Counted from the stretch's first letter, positions 12,151 to 24,666 are shown. The stretch is DNA of 64,000 bases from Ophiura sarsii (GCA_035610835.1 CM069441.1:157448996-157512995); one strand, 5' to 3'. A program made the numbers and translations. The notes: generated by a model not told the origin, from the letters alone.

Positions 12151-12586
12151 ACAAAGGTAATGTAATCATACGTTAGATCTATAGGATTGTAAGTAGTGCA
12201 TAGCGAGGCAGTTTCGTTCCGATATAAGGGTACATCTTAGAAACATATAATTATATATTTTAGTATTTAAAAATAAATTCACGTATAATTGTTAAACATA
12301 CTAGACACTTGCATTCTTTGTAACAGCTCAAAAACAACTTCTTCGGAATTGGAAACAAACCATTAAAGGGAATCAGGGCGCTCAGTTGCTCTGTTTGTGT
12401 ATATTTTTAAAAACAGCCTAGGGTCACTGCAATGGGTATTTCTAATGCTGACTATTTATCGATAGTACCTGTAACTCAGACCTTTTTACCAAACATAAAG
12501 TTATTTCGGAGAATAAACACATGCAAGGACTTTATAAGGCAATTTTTAAAAGTTGCCGCCAAGTCATAATTGTGTGAGAGCGGAAG

Positions 12587-12589
<3 letters not shown>
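12151..12589. other. No gene seen
   Basis: AT-rich DNA between repeat copy 2 and the G homopolymer. No recognised element. Confidence 0.3.

Positions 12590-12618
<29 letters not shown>
12590..12618 (+). repeat. G homopolymer, 29 nt
   Basis: Uninterrupted run of G, about 120 bp before the minisatellite. It is the counterpart of the shorter G-rich run at 10950. Confidence 0.9.
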
Positions 12619-12740
12619 TGACATGACAAAACCGACAGTGTCAATCACAACAGACAGTGCCATTCTCAATCGACATTGCCAGTCTCAACCGACACTTTCT
12701 TGCTACACCACTGACTCAATCGGTAACTTCAAATTATCGA

Positions 12741-13465
12741 AACCTCAATGATGATACATGCATCAGTTTCTGTGTTTCCCAAAACCTCATTGATGATACA
12801 TGCATCAGTTTCTGTGTTTCCCAAAACCTCATTGATGATACATGCATCAGTTTCTGTGTTTCCCAAAACCATGAAAACCTCATTGATGATACATGCATCA
12901 GTTTCTGTGTTTCCCAAAACCTCAATGATGATACATGCATCAGTTTCTGTGTTTCCCAAAACCATGAAAACCTCATTGATGATACATGCATCAGTTTCTG
13001 TGTTTCCCAAAACCTCAATGATGATACATGCATCAGTTTCTGTGTTTCCCAAAACCATGAAAACCTCATTGATGATACATGCATCAGTTTCTGTGTTTCC
13101 CAAAACCATGAAAACCTCATTGATGATACATGCATCAGTTTCTGTGTTTCCCAAAACCTCATTGATGATACATGCATCAGTTTCTGTGTTTCCCAAAACC
13201 ATGAAAACCTCATTGATGATACATGCATCAGTTTCTGTGTTTTCCAAAACCTCAATGATGATACATGCATCAGTTTCTGTGTTTCCCAAAACCATGAAAA
13301 CTTCATTGATTATACATGCATCAGTTTCTGTGTTTCCCAAAACCTCAATGATGATACATGCATCGGTTTCTAAGCTTCCCAAAACCTCAATGATGATACA
13401 TGGATCACTTTCTATGTTCCCAAAACCTCAATGATGATTCATGCATCGGTTTCTATGTTTCCCTA
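12741..13465 (+). repeat. 42/51-bp minisatellite, 16 units
   Basis: The basic 42-bp unit contains TGATGATACATGCATCAG and TTTCTGTGTTTCCCAAAACC. Six or so units carry an extra 9-bp CCATGAAAA block, giving 51 bp. The first 13 units are nearly identical; the last three resemble the ancestral units at 10972-11070. Both period lengths are multiples of three, so no unit breaks any frame and open frames of 190-238 codons run across on both strands. The repetitive peptides reflect this arithmetic, not selection. Confidence 0.95.
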
Positions 13466-13544
13466 GAATTTTCGCAGCAGTATTATTCTTGGTTCTTAAT
13501 GTATATTCCAAACCAACAAATGATTTATTTTAAAATCCTTGAGC

Positions 13545-14650
13545 GGCTAGCTAGCTGCCAGACGTGTGAAAGTGCCACATTATATTAGTATAGTATCCAT
13601 TACCCAGGGCTTAACAGGATTTTTAAATATACATGGATTTTCCAACACATTGGTAAACTGTAACGCAGGATGAGGTATGGAATTCACTGCTTAACGCATT
13701 AATCGGTTGAAAATGTGAATATTGACTAATCGTATCAGTAAATATAAAGCGGAACACAACGAATTGTCAAACTAAGTGAATAATGTGATACCGATGTGAG
13801 ATTTCACTTTTACGTTTTTAACTAATCCGCCCCTTGATATCGACTAATAAAGTCCCCACTTCCGGTTGTACACAATTTCGCTTACGGTGTACTTTTTGTC
13901 GATACCCTTCTATCACTAAAATATTACAAAAGCTTTAGTTGCACCTGTCAATTCAGTTCGAAAGAGGATTTCAATATCTTAAGGCACCTGTTAGTTTCCG
14001 GAAATAGATAGATAAATGGACACGTTTGTGAATGCTACAAAATGCCGTAAAGAAAACAAGAATAGAAATTGTCCTAGTTGTGAAAGCATAAGTGCTCTAG
14101 ACTGCATAGCTAATATATCTGAAGTATCTATTAAATTCTTATTACTTTTAAATCAATTTCAAGATAGTGTTAGTATTCGCTACTTAGTGTGTGAAATCCT
14201 TGTTCAAAAAGTGACATAAAGTGACAGGTACATGTAGTATTTACAATGGCATTTTTATGTTCACTTATGAAATATTTAGCTTCGTGTCTGTTACTTTATG
14301 TGCGTTAACTTAACCCTCGCGAATTTGTGAATATTCCACTTCGACTCCGGATGTTATGACAAATCTATATAATACATTATTAACAAATCAGAATAACCCT
14401 AATTTCAATAACAATTATCTTCATGAAATCCATATAGGCTTCACGGCATGGTGTATCCATTCGTGATTCTTGCTATATCTATTGATGTGCACTTTGGTAG
14501 GGATCTTGATTTCTTCATTCGTATGTTTAATTTTGAATTGAATTGATAGTATCAAATATCCAAGACAACTTGACAGAGAGAAATATATGGAAACTCGTGA
14601 AGTAATACGTTTCCTTGTTAACATTTATATCACTGCAAATTTCACGTTTT
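13545..14650 (+). repeat. Three-copy dispersed family, copy 3
   Basis: Matches 11085-12150 along its length and 4505-5215 in part. It contains the only unbroken version of a 67-codon frame (14016-14219). Duplicate G run and minisatellite lie just upstream in copies 2 and 3, so the duplicated block starts before 10950. Confidence 0.7.
14016..14219 (+). CDS. Hypothetical 67-residue open frame in repeat copy 3
   Basis: The frame starts with ATG and encodes a short Cys-containing stretch (CRKENKNRNCPSCES), then a hydrophobic patch (SIKFLLLLNQF). The paralogous stretch at about 11680-11830 keeps the same words but is frameshifted and has stops, which argues against function. I see no splice sites, signal peptide or known domain. 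It may be an exon relic or chance. Confidence 0.15.
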   Translation: MDTFVNATKCRKENKNRNCPSCESISALDCIANISEVSIKFLLLLNQFQDSVSIRYLVCEILVQKVT

Positions 14651-15642
14651 ATCATATAAAGGAAATATGTCATCATTGAGAAAGCACAAACCTCTGATCC
14701 TGACTTAGGCAGAACGTAAAACTCGATTTGATCCCCCTTTCGATCCCTTTAGTTCCATTGATGCATAGTTTAAGGTGCAGTCACACCTAGCCGATGTGGC
14801 TCACCGAAGTCAAGTCGGCGAGCTAATCGGTGAGCTCTGTTCAGAGAGCACTTGAAAAATAACAATGAAAACACTTGAAAATCACAATTGGCCGTAGCAA
14901 TACCGATGTAGTAGCAGTACGGTAGTACTACGGTTTCACATCGCTGACAACTGTAGTACATCGTCAGGACATCGTCAGAACATAGACTTGCAGCAAGTCT
15001 GTAATGGACACTAACAATGACGGTATGGTGTAAAGTGAGAGAATGAATTCAAATACCTAAAATAAATAAGGAAACGTGAAGTATCATATATTTCAGGCTT
15101 GTAAAAACCAGTACAGCACGTACGTTTTATCATAACTTTCAAAACCACATCATTTTGGGGGAATTTTTCAAAATAATAATTCCGTGTAAACTTCAATATT
15201 CAGTCTAATACCTAAAGCAAGCATGCAACCTTTTCTACCACTCGGGCCTCATTGTGATTTTAATTCACGGGCCGCAGTTATTGTCAAACATTCCAAAACA
15301 CGTCCGGAGGAGGAGTAATAAAGGGAGGGGAAGCTTAGGAAGAATAATCCTCAATCCATTGCTCAGTGAATACCCGCTTCTCTTCGTGTAATTTCCTCTT
15401 TTTACTCACTGTTGCTGCTCCAGGCGCCATTTTAACCAGGGATTTTAACACGCAATCACGCCTCGAATTATATTTACTAAATGCAGCGCGTCACCCTACT
15501 AATTATAAGGGAGCATACCACTTGAATCCGCCATTTGTGTAAACCTGGGAGTTCCGGTTAAAACGGACATCATCAGAACATCGGGTTTTTTCACGCATAA
15601 TTGTTAAACATTTCATACTATACTACTAATAAAATCGGTTGC
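14651..15642. other. No gene seen
   Basis: Includes a run of ACATCGTCAG and TACGGTAGTAC-like short repeats around 14900-14990. No exon or TE recognised. Two minus-strand frames of about 60 codons have no support. Confidence 0.3.
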
Positions 15643-18628
15643 AAAATAAAAACTGCGTGACGTTTAATAATGCTTTATCTGTATAAGACATAACATTTCT
15701 TTCAAGTGTGTTTTCTTACGTACGCGCATTTAAGTAAGTCAGTCTGACAACCGTCCTGTTATATTAAAAAGGCTATAAAGTCCCCTGGCCATATTTGACT
15801 ACCCAACTAATATTGCTATAACGCATGACAGTTTATAAAAATTGAGCTTTGAAATTAAACATGTTAAATGCGCGTTCGCGATAAAACTGACATAAAAAGG
15901 CCAATGCTTATTATAGGTAGACTCGTATCTGCAGTACACCCTTTTTGAATCCTCAAATCCTGTTTAGACACTTGTAAAAGTGTACTAACATGATATTAGA
16001 TCTGCAAACAATTATGCCGATGTCAAGAAATACGCACGCGTGAATCCTGCGTGACTGTGTTACACATACAAATCAGGTGTCTCCGTCTTGAAATACCACT
16101 TGAAATAGTACTGTCAGAGAAGGTTAGTTTAGTTTTATTTGGCATATCAAGACACAGCGATACAATACATCAGATCAAATATACAAATCTTTAAAAAATT
16201 ACAACAATTAACACAACATATTATTAATAACAGAAAACATATAATGCCAAGGATAGCCCAAGAAAGCTCTAAAAAGAGCTTATTTCATTGGGGTCCTTCA
16301 TATATTAAAACAGTACATTATAAAACATCATATATATTTGCACACAAAGTAATATTGCACTTTTTATGAAACAACTGCATATAAGACAAAATATGCAGTT
16401 GAATCCCCAACGAAAACGACAATTCGGAAAAGACATTTGATAGCACATTTGTTTGCATGTTGCAAATTATGTTGTTAAATATCATCACAGTTCCAACTCA
16501 TCTCAACAATAACCCGAGCGAATGATTAATTGTCTATTTAGGTATTTAAAAGAGACTCTCGCATAATCGCTAAATCCAACTACCGGTAATATCACGAAGA
16601 ATAATTCATTGGTAGATTACCAGTGTAGTCACCTTCGGAGCTGTAATTTCACCCTTATTAAGATGAGCACTCCTGATGTAGTTCTCGTTGAAAATGACTA
16701 TTGGGAAAAATCACAGTGTTACATAATATAGCTTTTCTTCAGTATCTTCATCTGTGTACATCTATATAATTTTATGCTCTGCGGTCTCTGGGCTGCGGAC
16801 ACCAGACTTTAGCGGGTTAAACCGGTTTTGTGAACTTCCTTCATGGCATATGGTTTTAGGTGGAATCAACTTCGCTTGTCTGAACGCCTTGGTGCTTCTG
16901 CAAAGCCAGATAATGTAGCTTGCTCGCAAGGCTGTTTTGGCTGCTGTGTCTAAGATTGGTTTTCTCTTCCCGCTGGGAATTCCTAGTGAGGCCAGACATT
17001 TGCTGATCGTGGTACTATAAATCGCTCCTGCTTCCGACTTCAACGGGAAAGTAGTTTACAGACCATCCATTATTTTCACATTCTGCTACAAGGTCTTGGT
17101 ATTTACATTTCTTCCTGACGAAAGCATTTGCAAGGTTTTCCTCTGCTGGGACTGTCAATTCAAAATAGTAATATCAGGTCGCTTGGCCGTCTCAACAATT
17201 TCTGGAGGAAATACTATCTGCGAGCGCTCTTCATCCACCAGGAGTTTCCAGTCACTGGCATTTTTCAGGATGTCTGTCTCTTTTGGCTTTTTGTACGGCA
17301 AGACTGGATTACGGTATTTTGTGCCATCTGTTGTTTGGAATGCTATGGTAGGACTGACATTTTGAGACTGGGAGGTTGATGGTCTGTTGTTGTTTGCTTC
17401 ATCGACATATGGTATCAGTCCTGATACAATTGCTCTCAATGTTTGGTCATGGCGCCAATTGTACCTTCCATTTTCTAATGAAAAGCTGCAACAGTTCAGG
17501 ATGTGGAGCAGAGTACAATTCCGGTGGTGACATAACTGGCACAATCCCATATTTGTCTTGCCCCAGAGTCCCAGGTTAGTTGGTGTCGGGAGTTGCTCGT
17601 GGATGGCATTTATCTGGAACGACAGGAGTTCTGGTGTCCAAACATACAGGAGTTTCTTCCATGATGTGTCCACTTGCATGGCAGAGTCCCATCGCAGCCA
17701 CTGTCCTTGTTTCGCGCATCCATAAAGGTAGATCAGCATCTCATCCTGGTCAACTTCTTTAACCAGGCACTGCCTGTGTTCTTTTAGGGTCATGTCTTTA
17801 ATTAGCTTCTGATTCTTCTTGAATCCCAAGCCTGCTTTGTCAGTCTGACCTCTGCCGATTTCATTAAGGATGAGATGTCGTTCTTTTTGTTCCAGCTCCT
17901 TTACTCCATTCCATCTGGACCTCTTCTTTTTCGACTCTAAACACTCTCGGTATAGTGTTTGAGTTTTTCAATCTCTGGAGTGCTTGTTGAGATGGTATTT
18001 GGTTAGCTGCATGCATTTCACCGAGGTGGTGAGTCGCTTTAGTTGTAGGCCGTAGCGTTTTCTGGAGCTGTATAAAGCACTGTTGGTAGTGCTTCTGGTT
18101 ACTCCTGCCCATCTCTTCAGATGTTTTGTGCAGGTTGCCTCCAGTGTCTCAATATAGGTGATTGGGAAGTTGTAGATGGTAAATTCCCATACCATTTTTG
18201 GGATGATCACATGATTGTAGATCCACATTTTCATGATACCATTCAATTCGCTTGTATATATCTGTTAATTCCAACATAGCAGACAACTTGCTGGTAATCC
18301 ATTTGGAAAAATACATTGCGTCTCCATGACCTTTTGTTTGATGTTAAATGACAGCCATGCAGAAACTAAAATAACAAATATGGCCAACAAACTCCCAGCA
18401 AATAGATATCTTTTGATATCCAACATGGTACCTAAATGAATAAAATAGCAATTATACAGCAACAGAAACCAGTATTCGAATGTACAGGGTGTCTCAAAAA
18501 AAGTGCCCCAAGTGAAATAAGATTTTTTTTTGGCCATGAAAAATAAAAACATTGTTTGCGAAATACTAGTTATCATGTTGAGCGATCTTAAGTTTGTTGT
18601 TGTTTTTTTTCAATTCACTTTGGAGCTT
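15643..18628 (+). repeat. Unit U, copy I (direct), interrupted by a retroelement
   Basis: 15643-16590 matches 24881-25715 plus 26649-26750. 18312-18628 matches 26782-27075. The two parts are contiguous in the other copies, so 16600-18311 is an insertion. The first part includes the dispersed-repeat D core (15660-15960). Copy II is inverted at 21420-23557 and copy III is at 24881-28846. Confidence 0.75.
16600..18311 (-). pseudogene. Decayed RLE-type non-LTR retrotransposon, C-terminal pol fragment
   Basis: Minus-strand peptides in three frames read as the C-terminal part of a non-LTR polymerase. A thumb-like stretch (18246 down to about 17968; NHVIIPKM...HLKRWAG) comes first. A zinc-knuckle-like CQLC...H...C follows (about 17541-17490), then GRYNWRHDQTLR, and then a restriction-like endonuclease region with RPDITI (about 17170) and FPVEVGSR (about 17050). 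The final block is around 17043-16762. This order and the C-terminal RPD/VEVG pair match elements with restriction-like endonucleases (R2/NeSL/HERO-like; clade not resolved). Frameshifts and stops make it dead. The fingers/palm catalytic region is absent. Matching copies at 23130-23170 and 26740-26790 show the empty site. Confidence 0.8.
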
Positions 18629-19339
18629 CCAGGCCCGGATCCAGGGGGCGGAGGGGGGTGGAAAAATCAACAACAAAAAAAAAAGAAAAAGAGGGGGAGA
18701 GGAAAGGGGAAAGGGGGAGAGAAAGGGAGAAAGAGCCTTTAATTGAGTGACTGATTGGTGAATAAAATAACGTTGTATGTCGTGATATACGGGGCGGCCA
18801 TTTTTGAAAGAAAAAAAGAAGAAGGGGGGGGGGGGGGGGAACACCCCCCTCAGACTCCCGGCCCCCTGTTCGAGCTTTTAAACCATGTATACTTAAATCA
18901 AGACTAAATCAGTTATGCTCAATTTCTTTAGTGCATTGATACAAAACAAAATATTTATTGAAAATGAAGAGATGGCTTTTCGATAAAGTGTTGGTCAAAA
19001 GTGTACACCAGATGTTCTACTTCTGAGAGGGACACATCCCCCCTCAGACACCACCCTGTCCGAGCATAGCTCGGATTGCGGTGATGCGCACCCCAATGGA
19101 TTTTCTCTCCTTGATATCCTTATCCTAATACTTGATTATCCATTGGATAATCAAGTATTGACCAATCCGAAATCAGGTCTAATAAGAAATGTAACAATGC
19201 TGATAATCATACAGAGACAACACAGAGAACTTTAAAACAACGCTATTTTGATTATATATGATACACATACTTATACTCATGGTTGTACAACACTAAGGAG
19301 GCACTTTATTTATTTGGTAATTTATGCTCTGTTGCACTG
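18629..19339. other. Purine/pyrimidine-rich spacer, no gene
   Basis: 18640-18740 is strongly purine-rich on the plus strand, and 18824-18839 is a G run. A perfect hairpin lies at 19127-19159. Apparent open frames here are low-complexity (poly-Lys/Gly or poly-Pro/Phe) and unsupported. Confidence 0.5.
19127..19159. repeat. Perfect 16-bp-arm inverted repeat
   Basis: AATACTTGATTATCCA is followed after one base by its exact complement. Stem 16 bp, loop 1 nt. No adjacent gene gives it a role. Confidence 0.85.
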
Positions 19340-19990
19340 TAAGAATACTGACAGAACCGATTCACCAGTGATAAGATTATATCTTGCCTAGTATTACAGG
19401 CGATTGGTATAAGCATGGTAGCAGGGTGGGATGGCGAGGCTGGCAAGTGTGGAGGGAAGAAGAGTGAATGGTCACGAAAATATAAACGTTTGATAAGGTT
19501 CACCATAAAGGTTATTTACTATGGATTGTGAGAGAGAGAGCTTGGTACATAATGTTTAAATATTGTAATGCAGGGAAAACTCTCGCGGGAATCCACCGGC
19601 GTGACTTTGAATATGTTATCTCAGTATGAGGCATAACATTTCTTTCAAGTGGGTTGTGTTACGTACGCGCATTTTAAGTAAGTCAGTCTGACAACCCGTC
19701 CTGTTATATTAAAAAGGTTAACAAGTCCCCTGGCCATATTTGACTAGCCAGTGACCTAACAATGCTCAAGGCACGACAGTTCATAATTGAGCTTTAAAAT
19801 TAAACATGTTAAACCCACTGGCTCTTGAGGCCAAAACCTGACATATTCTTATATATTACAGGTCCACTCGTGTCTGCATTGCACCCTCGTGGAAATCCCA
19901 AATCCCGTGTAGACACTTAGAAACTACACATATACATCTGATATACCATTCGTAAAATACATACGGCCGATATTAAATATCGTAAAAGGT
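19340..19990 (+). repeat. Dispersed repeat D, copy 3 (long form)
   Basis: Close to 8130-8790 in order and sequence, with small indels. It contains the shared core CATAACATTTCTTTCAAGTG at 19633. Confidence 0.7.
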
Positions 19991-21195
19991 TCAACGTAAC
20001 GTTGGGCCAGTTTTAAAACCGCACTTATTAAAGTGCTTTTGAATTAGGTAATCAATACATTATATTAGTATGTAAATAAACGCAATAGATCATCACGAAC
20101 AAACAATAATTATTGACTATAATGGGAAATTTCTGATATTATATCAAAATATGAGTAAGGATGAACATCTCGCTGCATGTTATTATATAATGCACACGGC
20201 TAAGGCATATGAGTACATATTGTAAATATAGTGACGCTTTAAGTTTATAGAGTCAATTTTAGCCTTTTACATCTTTAGATAAGGGATTAATTGCATTCTC
20301 ACCATTATGTAGCAAGATGTACAATGTTTTGTATGACTACGATCTATGAACTAGTATGTCAAACGTTGCCCTTACATTATCCATATTGACAATATGTAGC
20401 AGACGGATCTAACGTTGACTTTACGTTTTTCTTTCTCCGTATGACATCATTAACCGCGTAGATGCATCGAATACTCTGCGGAATTAGATATTGAGAATCA
20501 TCCGTAAAATTGGACTGTGGACCCATACGTCACAGAAACGTATTTTTTTGACAAATCTGATCAAATCAAACGCAATGTAACACTTTCCAATATTCCCGTA
20601 TGCATTAGTGAGCTATATTAACGTATACTATGATGTCAACAGAGGCCTAGATGTACTAAATTCAAATTTCCCCTGCGCACTATCAAGTGATTTATAACAA
20701 TGAAATGTATTATAGCGATGAAATGTATAACTCAGAGCGTACAACTGCGTAACGTTAACTCTCGGCATTAACTACACGGTTCTTACTGAGTGTCCGAGTG
20801 CTTACTATAAGGATACGTCTTTCTAAGGTTTCGTTTATGTTTCGTTAAACCTTGTTAAAGAATTCATCGGCATAACAATTGTACGGCGCAAAATAGTCTG
20901 CCAAAACGATCGTGAAACATTGATATATGGTATTCAAACCCATTCTAATCTATATTATCTGTTTGGGGAAAAAAGATGCGAAATTTGATGTGTTTGCTCA
21001 GCGTGTAGAAGTGATTGAGTGTTGTAAAGTGCTTAATAAGAGTAGTTTGAGTATCACGATAACAATTAGCAACATGCAATATCAAGTACCGGCATAATTA
21101 ATAATGACAAACGAGTCTTCAATTAGTCCTTTAAAACACAAGATGTATGTATTGCCATCTAAGCAAAGATAACAAACTTGATGACAGTACAAACA
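19991..21195. other. No gene; one copy of an old diverged repeat
   Basis: 20490-20590 (ATCCGTAAAATTGGACTG, then AAATCTGATCAAATCAAACG) is an old relative of 28430-28580 and 30700-30830. The remainder is unassigned AT-rich DNA. Confidence 0.4.
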
Positions 21196-21204
21196 TGTGA
21201 CAGT

Positions 21205-21415
21205 AGTATGAATAACACGTAATTGTGTTCGTGAGGGTAAAAACAGTTGCATATTTCGGTACAAAGAGGAAAGTGATTTATTTATATCACGAAAGAGTCA
21301 TACGCGTTTTAACAAATACACAAATGAAAAAGTGGGCGCTTATTAAAATATCATCAAACGCTACTCGTAGAGCGATCCTCGGTAATGAAAAATTACTTCC
21401 AGGTTCACAGTTCAT
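21205..21415 (+). repeat. Relative of 8870-9085
   Basis: Shares ATGAATAACACGTAATTGTG, TTTCGGTACAAAGAGGAAAG, AGTCATACGCGTTTTAACAA and TTCACAGTTCAT in order. It abuts the outer edge of the inverted-repeat arm at 21420. Confidence 0.75.
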
Positions 21416-22239
21416 TCAAACAGGCCATAGCATTCATTGCTTCTAACTTAATACTATTTCTAATTATAACCTTTCATATGCATTTAAGAAGTTGGTAAAA
21501 GAACTGTCACTGGTAAAAGTGGATCTAACAGGAACGGCATCGGTAAAGCAACTGTACCATATAGTATAAAAGCTCTGTACACAGTTCTAACCCAGTTATT
21601 TGAATCTCGTAGGAAATCTAATACGTAAGCTCCTCACTGCGTTCAAAAAGGTTACCTATGCATCATATCAATGCATATGGGATATACAAAAGTGCTACAT
21701 CGTGTTTGAGCAGATTTGTAACGCAAACAACATTTGCGTGGGAGTCAAGGGGTTTGCTGTGACGCGTGGGTCCCTCGTTCAATTTTATGGATGAGTCTAT
21801 ATTATAATATTATTATTGAGCTTCAATTTCACTATTCGCTGTATCTATCATCTCGGTGTCTTATCAATGCCATTGCGAATGGAACGTTTGAAGCAAATTA
21901 GTTTTCTACTTTTATCTCCCTGCGCGCAAAGGTAATCCAAGATAACTCACGCGCAATTGTGTATATGTCTGCGTCACGTACAGGGCGCATGGGATACACT
22001 GTGCTTTATTGTTAGCGTGAACACTCTCTTCTGTTTAAAGTACATGTATGATAGCGAAATAATATGGCATATTCAAACTGATGTATAAAAAACACTGCAA
22101 GGTTATATGAGAACATAGTATTAACAACATGTCCAAAATCGTCAAATGTATTTTGCTAGTCACTTTTTTTGTATTGATACCTTATACATACATGCTGCTT
22201 TTGACCCTTTAGGGTCTTAGCCGACCGATATTCTAAAGC

Positions 22240-22510
22240 TTTATGAATATATCTCAAAAAAGTGCCCCATGAGTTAAAAAAATAATTAAAAATACATCCC
22301 ATTTTTTTCATTTGCGAATCACCCAAAAGTAGCTAATAAGGTAATACAGGGTATCTCAAAAAAGTGCCCCATGAGTTAAAAAATTAATTAAAATACATCC
22401 CATTTTTTTCATTTACGAATCGCCCAAAAGTAGCTAATAAGGTAATACAGGGTATCTCAAAAAAGTGCCCCATGAGTTAAAAAAATAATTAAAATACATC
22501 CCATGTGTTT
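22240..22510 (+). repeat. ~101-bp tandem repeat of a transposon end
   Basis: ATCTCAAAAAAGTGCCCCATG followed by CCCAAAAGTAGCTAATAAGG occurs about 2.6 times. The right arm has fewer units, so copy number changed after the inverted duplication formed. Confidence 0.75.
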
Positions 22511-22972
22511 TTAATTTGATCAATTCAGTAACAAGAGTGCAAATCCCACTTTGGCCACTTTTGAACAAAGAAAATGGCTTTCAACTGAAAAAAAAACTGC
22601 CTTTATGATTCCGATGATGAGTTTAGGATATGAATAAACCTATTGTTTGAAATACCAACTATATCAACTAACTATCAACATTTAGTAGGTAGATTATTAC
22701 TAATTTTATTGATTATGTTCAATTACACAATGAATGACGATTCTTAAAAAGAGCTCTCTTCACACAAAAAGGGGCCAAGGGTCCAAAAAAGGGTGAATCT
22801 AAACATGCCCGAGTAGATTGGCTATAATTTGATAACACGGAAGCTCCAAAAATGGATTGAAACAAATCTTAAGATTGCTGAACATGATTACTAGTATTTC
22901 GCAAACAATGTTTATATTTTTCATGGCCCCAAAATATCTTTCTTCACATAGAGCACTTTTTGAGACACCCTG
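22448..22972 (-). mobile_element. CAGGGTRTCTC-ended element, inverted copy
   Basis: Left end CAGGGTATCTCAAAAAAGTG; right end, opposite strand, CAGGGTGTCTCAAAAAGTGC. TA flanks both ends (22446-22447 and 22973-22974). The same element in direct orientation is at 26942-27485. Its position inside both arms shows it was present before the arms were duplicated. Tc1/mariner-like by termini and TA target. Confidence 0.7.
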
Positions 22973-23570
22973 TATATGAATACAGGTTTCTGTTGCTGTA
23001 AAATTGCTATTTTATTCATTTAAGTACCATGTTGGATATCAAGAGCTATCTATTTTGCTTGTAGTTTGTTGGCCATATTTGTTTAGTTTCTGCAAGTCAT
23101 TTAACATCAAACAAAAAGTCATGTAGACGCAATGTATGTTTCCCATAATAGTCACGTGCTATCACCGGTAGTTGAATTTAGCGATTACGCGAGAGTCTCT
23201 TTTAAATACCTAAATAGACAATTAATCATTCGCTCGGGTTATTGTTGTGATGAGTTGGAACTGTAATGATATTTAACAACATAATTTGCAACATGCAAAC
23301 AAATGTGCTATCAAATGTCTTTTCCGAATTGTCGTTTTCGTTGGGGATTCAACTGCATATTTTGTCTTATATGCAGTTGTTTCATAAAAAGTGCAATATT
23401 ACTTTGTGTGCAAATATATATGATGTTTTATAATGTACTGTTTTAATATATGAAGGACCCCAATGGAAATAAGCTCTTTTTAGAGCTTTCTTGGGCTATC
23501 CTTGGCATTATATGTTTTCTGTTATTAATAATATGTTGTTGTTTACTTAGTAAATATTTAAGCAACCTTT

Positions 23571-24168
23571 TTGCAGCGCAGGACCACAATTAGATTTATT
23601 CTGTCTTAGCATCCAAAACGGAATACACTGACAAATAGTTTAAAATTGCCATCCTTGTTTGACATATAATTGTTTATGAATATCATTTCAACGGTGTTAT
23701 AGCGATGAATATGGAATAGTCGATTTTTATAGCCAAAAAATACACGACATGGACATATACTGAATAGTTCATATCACATAAATATGTTTATGTATTATAT
23801 AATATGGACTATTTATACTTCATACCCAGATAGCAAGACTACGTTTGGCAAACGATCACAATGAGATTGGATCAAGACTATTCTTTTCTCATGTCTGAAG
23901 GCTGACAGCAAAATTGTTAACTTTATTTGTTGGGAGTGGCTTTTTTTAATAGTAATTCTACCAGCATGCTTATAGGCTTTTTAAGCCTGGCCCGAGCAAT
24001 TTGCTTGAGTCTGTTCCCTTCAGAACCCAAGCGTGTGTCTGTTGTACGGACCGATAGTGTAAACAAACAAACAAACAAACAAACAGTAATAACACCATTG
24101 ATAAGAGATGTCAGATATCATGTATAAGCCTATAGTTTAATAACATGTTCAAATAAATTACAGATTCA
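23571..24168. other. Palindrome spacer, no gene
   Basis: Begins just after the left arm with a TTTAAGCAACCTTTTTGCAG end like that at 24640-24665. It carries a (CAAA)n run at 24061-24086. Nothing coding recognised. Confidence 0.4.
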
Positions 24169-24174
24169 CTACTG

Positions 24175-24295
24175 AACAGGAATAGTGTATGTAGCTCTGC
24201 TGCATCGCCTAGAATTCCCATTACAAGTTACCGGTTCACTACCGGGAGGAAGTGATGTATGTAGCTCTGCTGCATCGCCCAGAATTCACATTATT
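24175..24295 (+). repeat. 67-bp tandem repeat, 2 units
   Basis: GTATGTAGCTCTGCTGCATC occurs twice, 67 bp apart, each followed by GCCNAGAATTC.CATTA. Confidence 0.8.
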
Positions 24296-24303
24296 TTGCC
24301 TAC

Positions 24304-24666
24304 CGCGTGTTGCTATACAAAAATGCTCAATATATAATAAAAACTTGACACAAATAAAATACCCAACATATGGCTTTATTTGATAAATTAAGCAACAGTT
24401 GCTATACAAAAATGCTCAATATATAATGAATACAATTCACAAATTAAGCAACAGTCACAAAATGCCCAACAAATGGTTAATTAATCATACCCAACTGTTG
24501 TGTAATTAAAATTGTGCAACTGCTGAGTAACTGGAATTGTTCAACTGTTGGTGAAAACATGTTATCCAACGGTGGGTAAATTTTACGCAACTGTTAAGCG
24601 GTTGCATACTTCAACAACGTTGTGTAAAATGTTGAGTAAATATTTAAGCAACCTTTTTGCAGTGTA
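24304..24666. mobile_element. CAAC/GTTG-rich element with CACTGCAAAAAGGTTGC right end
   Basis: Dense CAACTGTTG-like words run through 24370-24620. The right end, read on the minus strand, starts CACTGCAAAAAGGTTGC. A GTTGCTATACAAAAATGCTC unit repeats at 24310 and 24399. A second right end of the same type abuts the left palindrome arm at about 23578. The left terminus was not found. Subterminal word arrays plus a CACTG end resemble CACTA-like elements; that is inference. Confidence 0.45.

Larger units (their letters stand above)
21420..23557 (-). repeat. Left arm of a large inverted repeat (unit U, copy II)
   Basis: Runs from CAGGCCATAGCATTCATTGC to AATAATATGTTGT. Read on the minus strand it follows 25438-28846 base for base over most of its length, once two insertions in the right arm (933 bp and about 340 bp) are removed; net lengths are then about 2.14 kb each. 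The 1.9-kb spacer is not shared. A ~101-bp sub-repeat carrying CAGGGTATCTCAAAAAAGTG is present 2-3 times here (22240-22510) but less in the right arm. Confidence 0.85.

Noticed and set aside
12657..13434. Long repetitive open frames (up to 238 codons, both strands) read as a secreted repeat protein
   Set aside because: They follow from periods divisible by three without stop codons. Both strands are open, there is no signal peptide or splice context, and the ancestral array is short and degenerate.
17096..17579. Plus-strand open frames of 67-89 codons
   Set aside because: Antisense shadows of the decayed RLE retroelement on the minus strand.
18530..18844. Lys/Gly-rich and Pro/Phe-rich open frames
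   Set aside because: Low-complexity purine/pyrimidine tract next to a G run; no gene signals.
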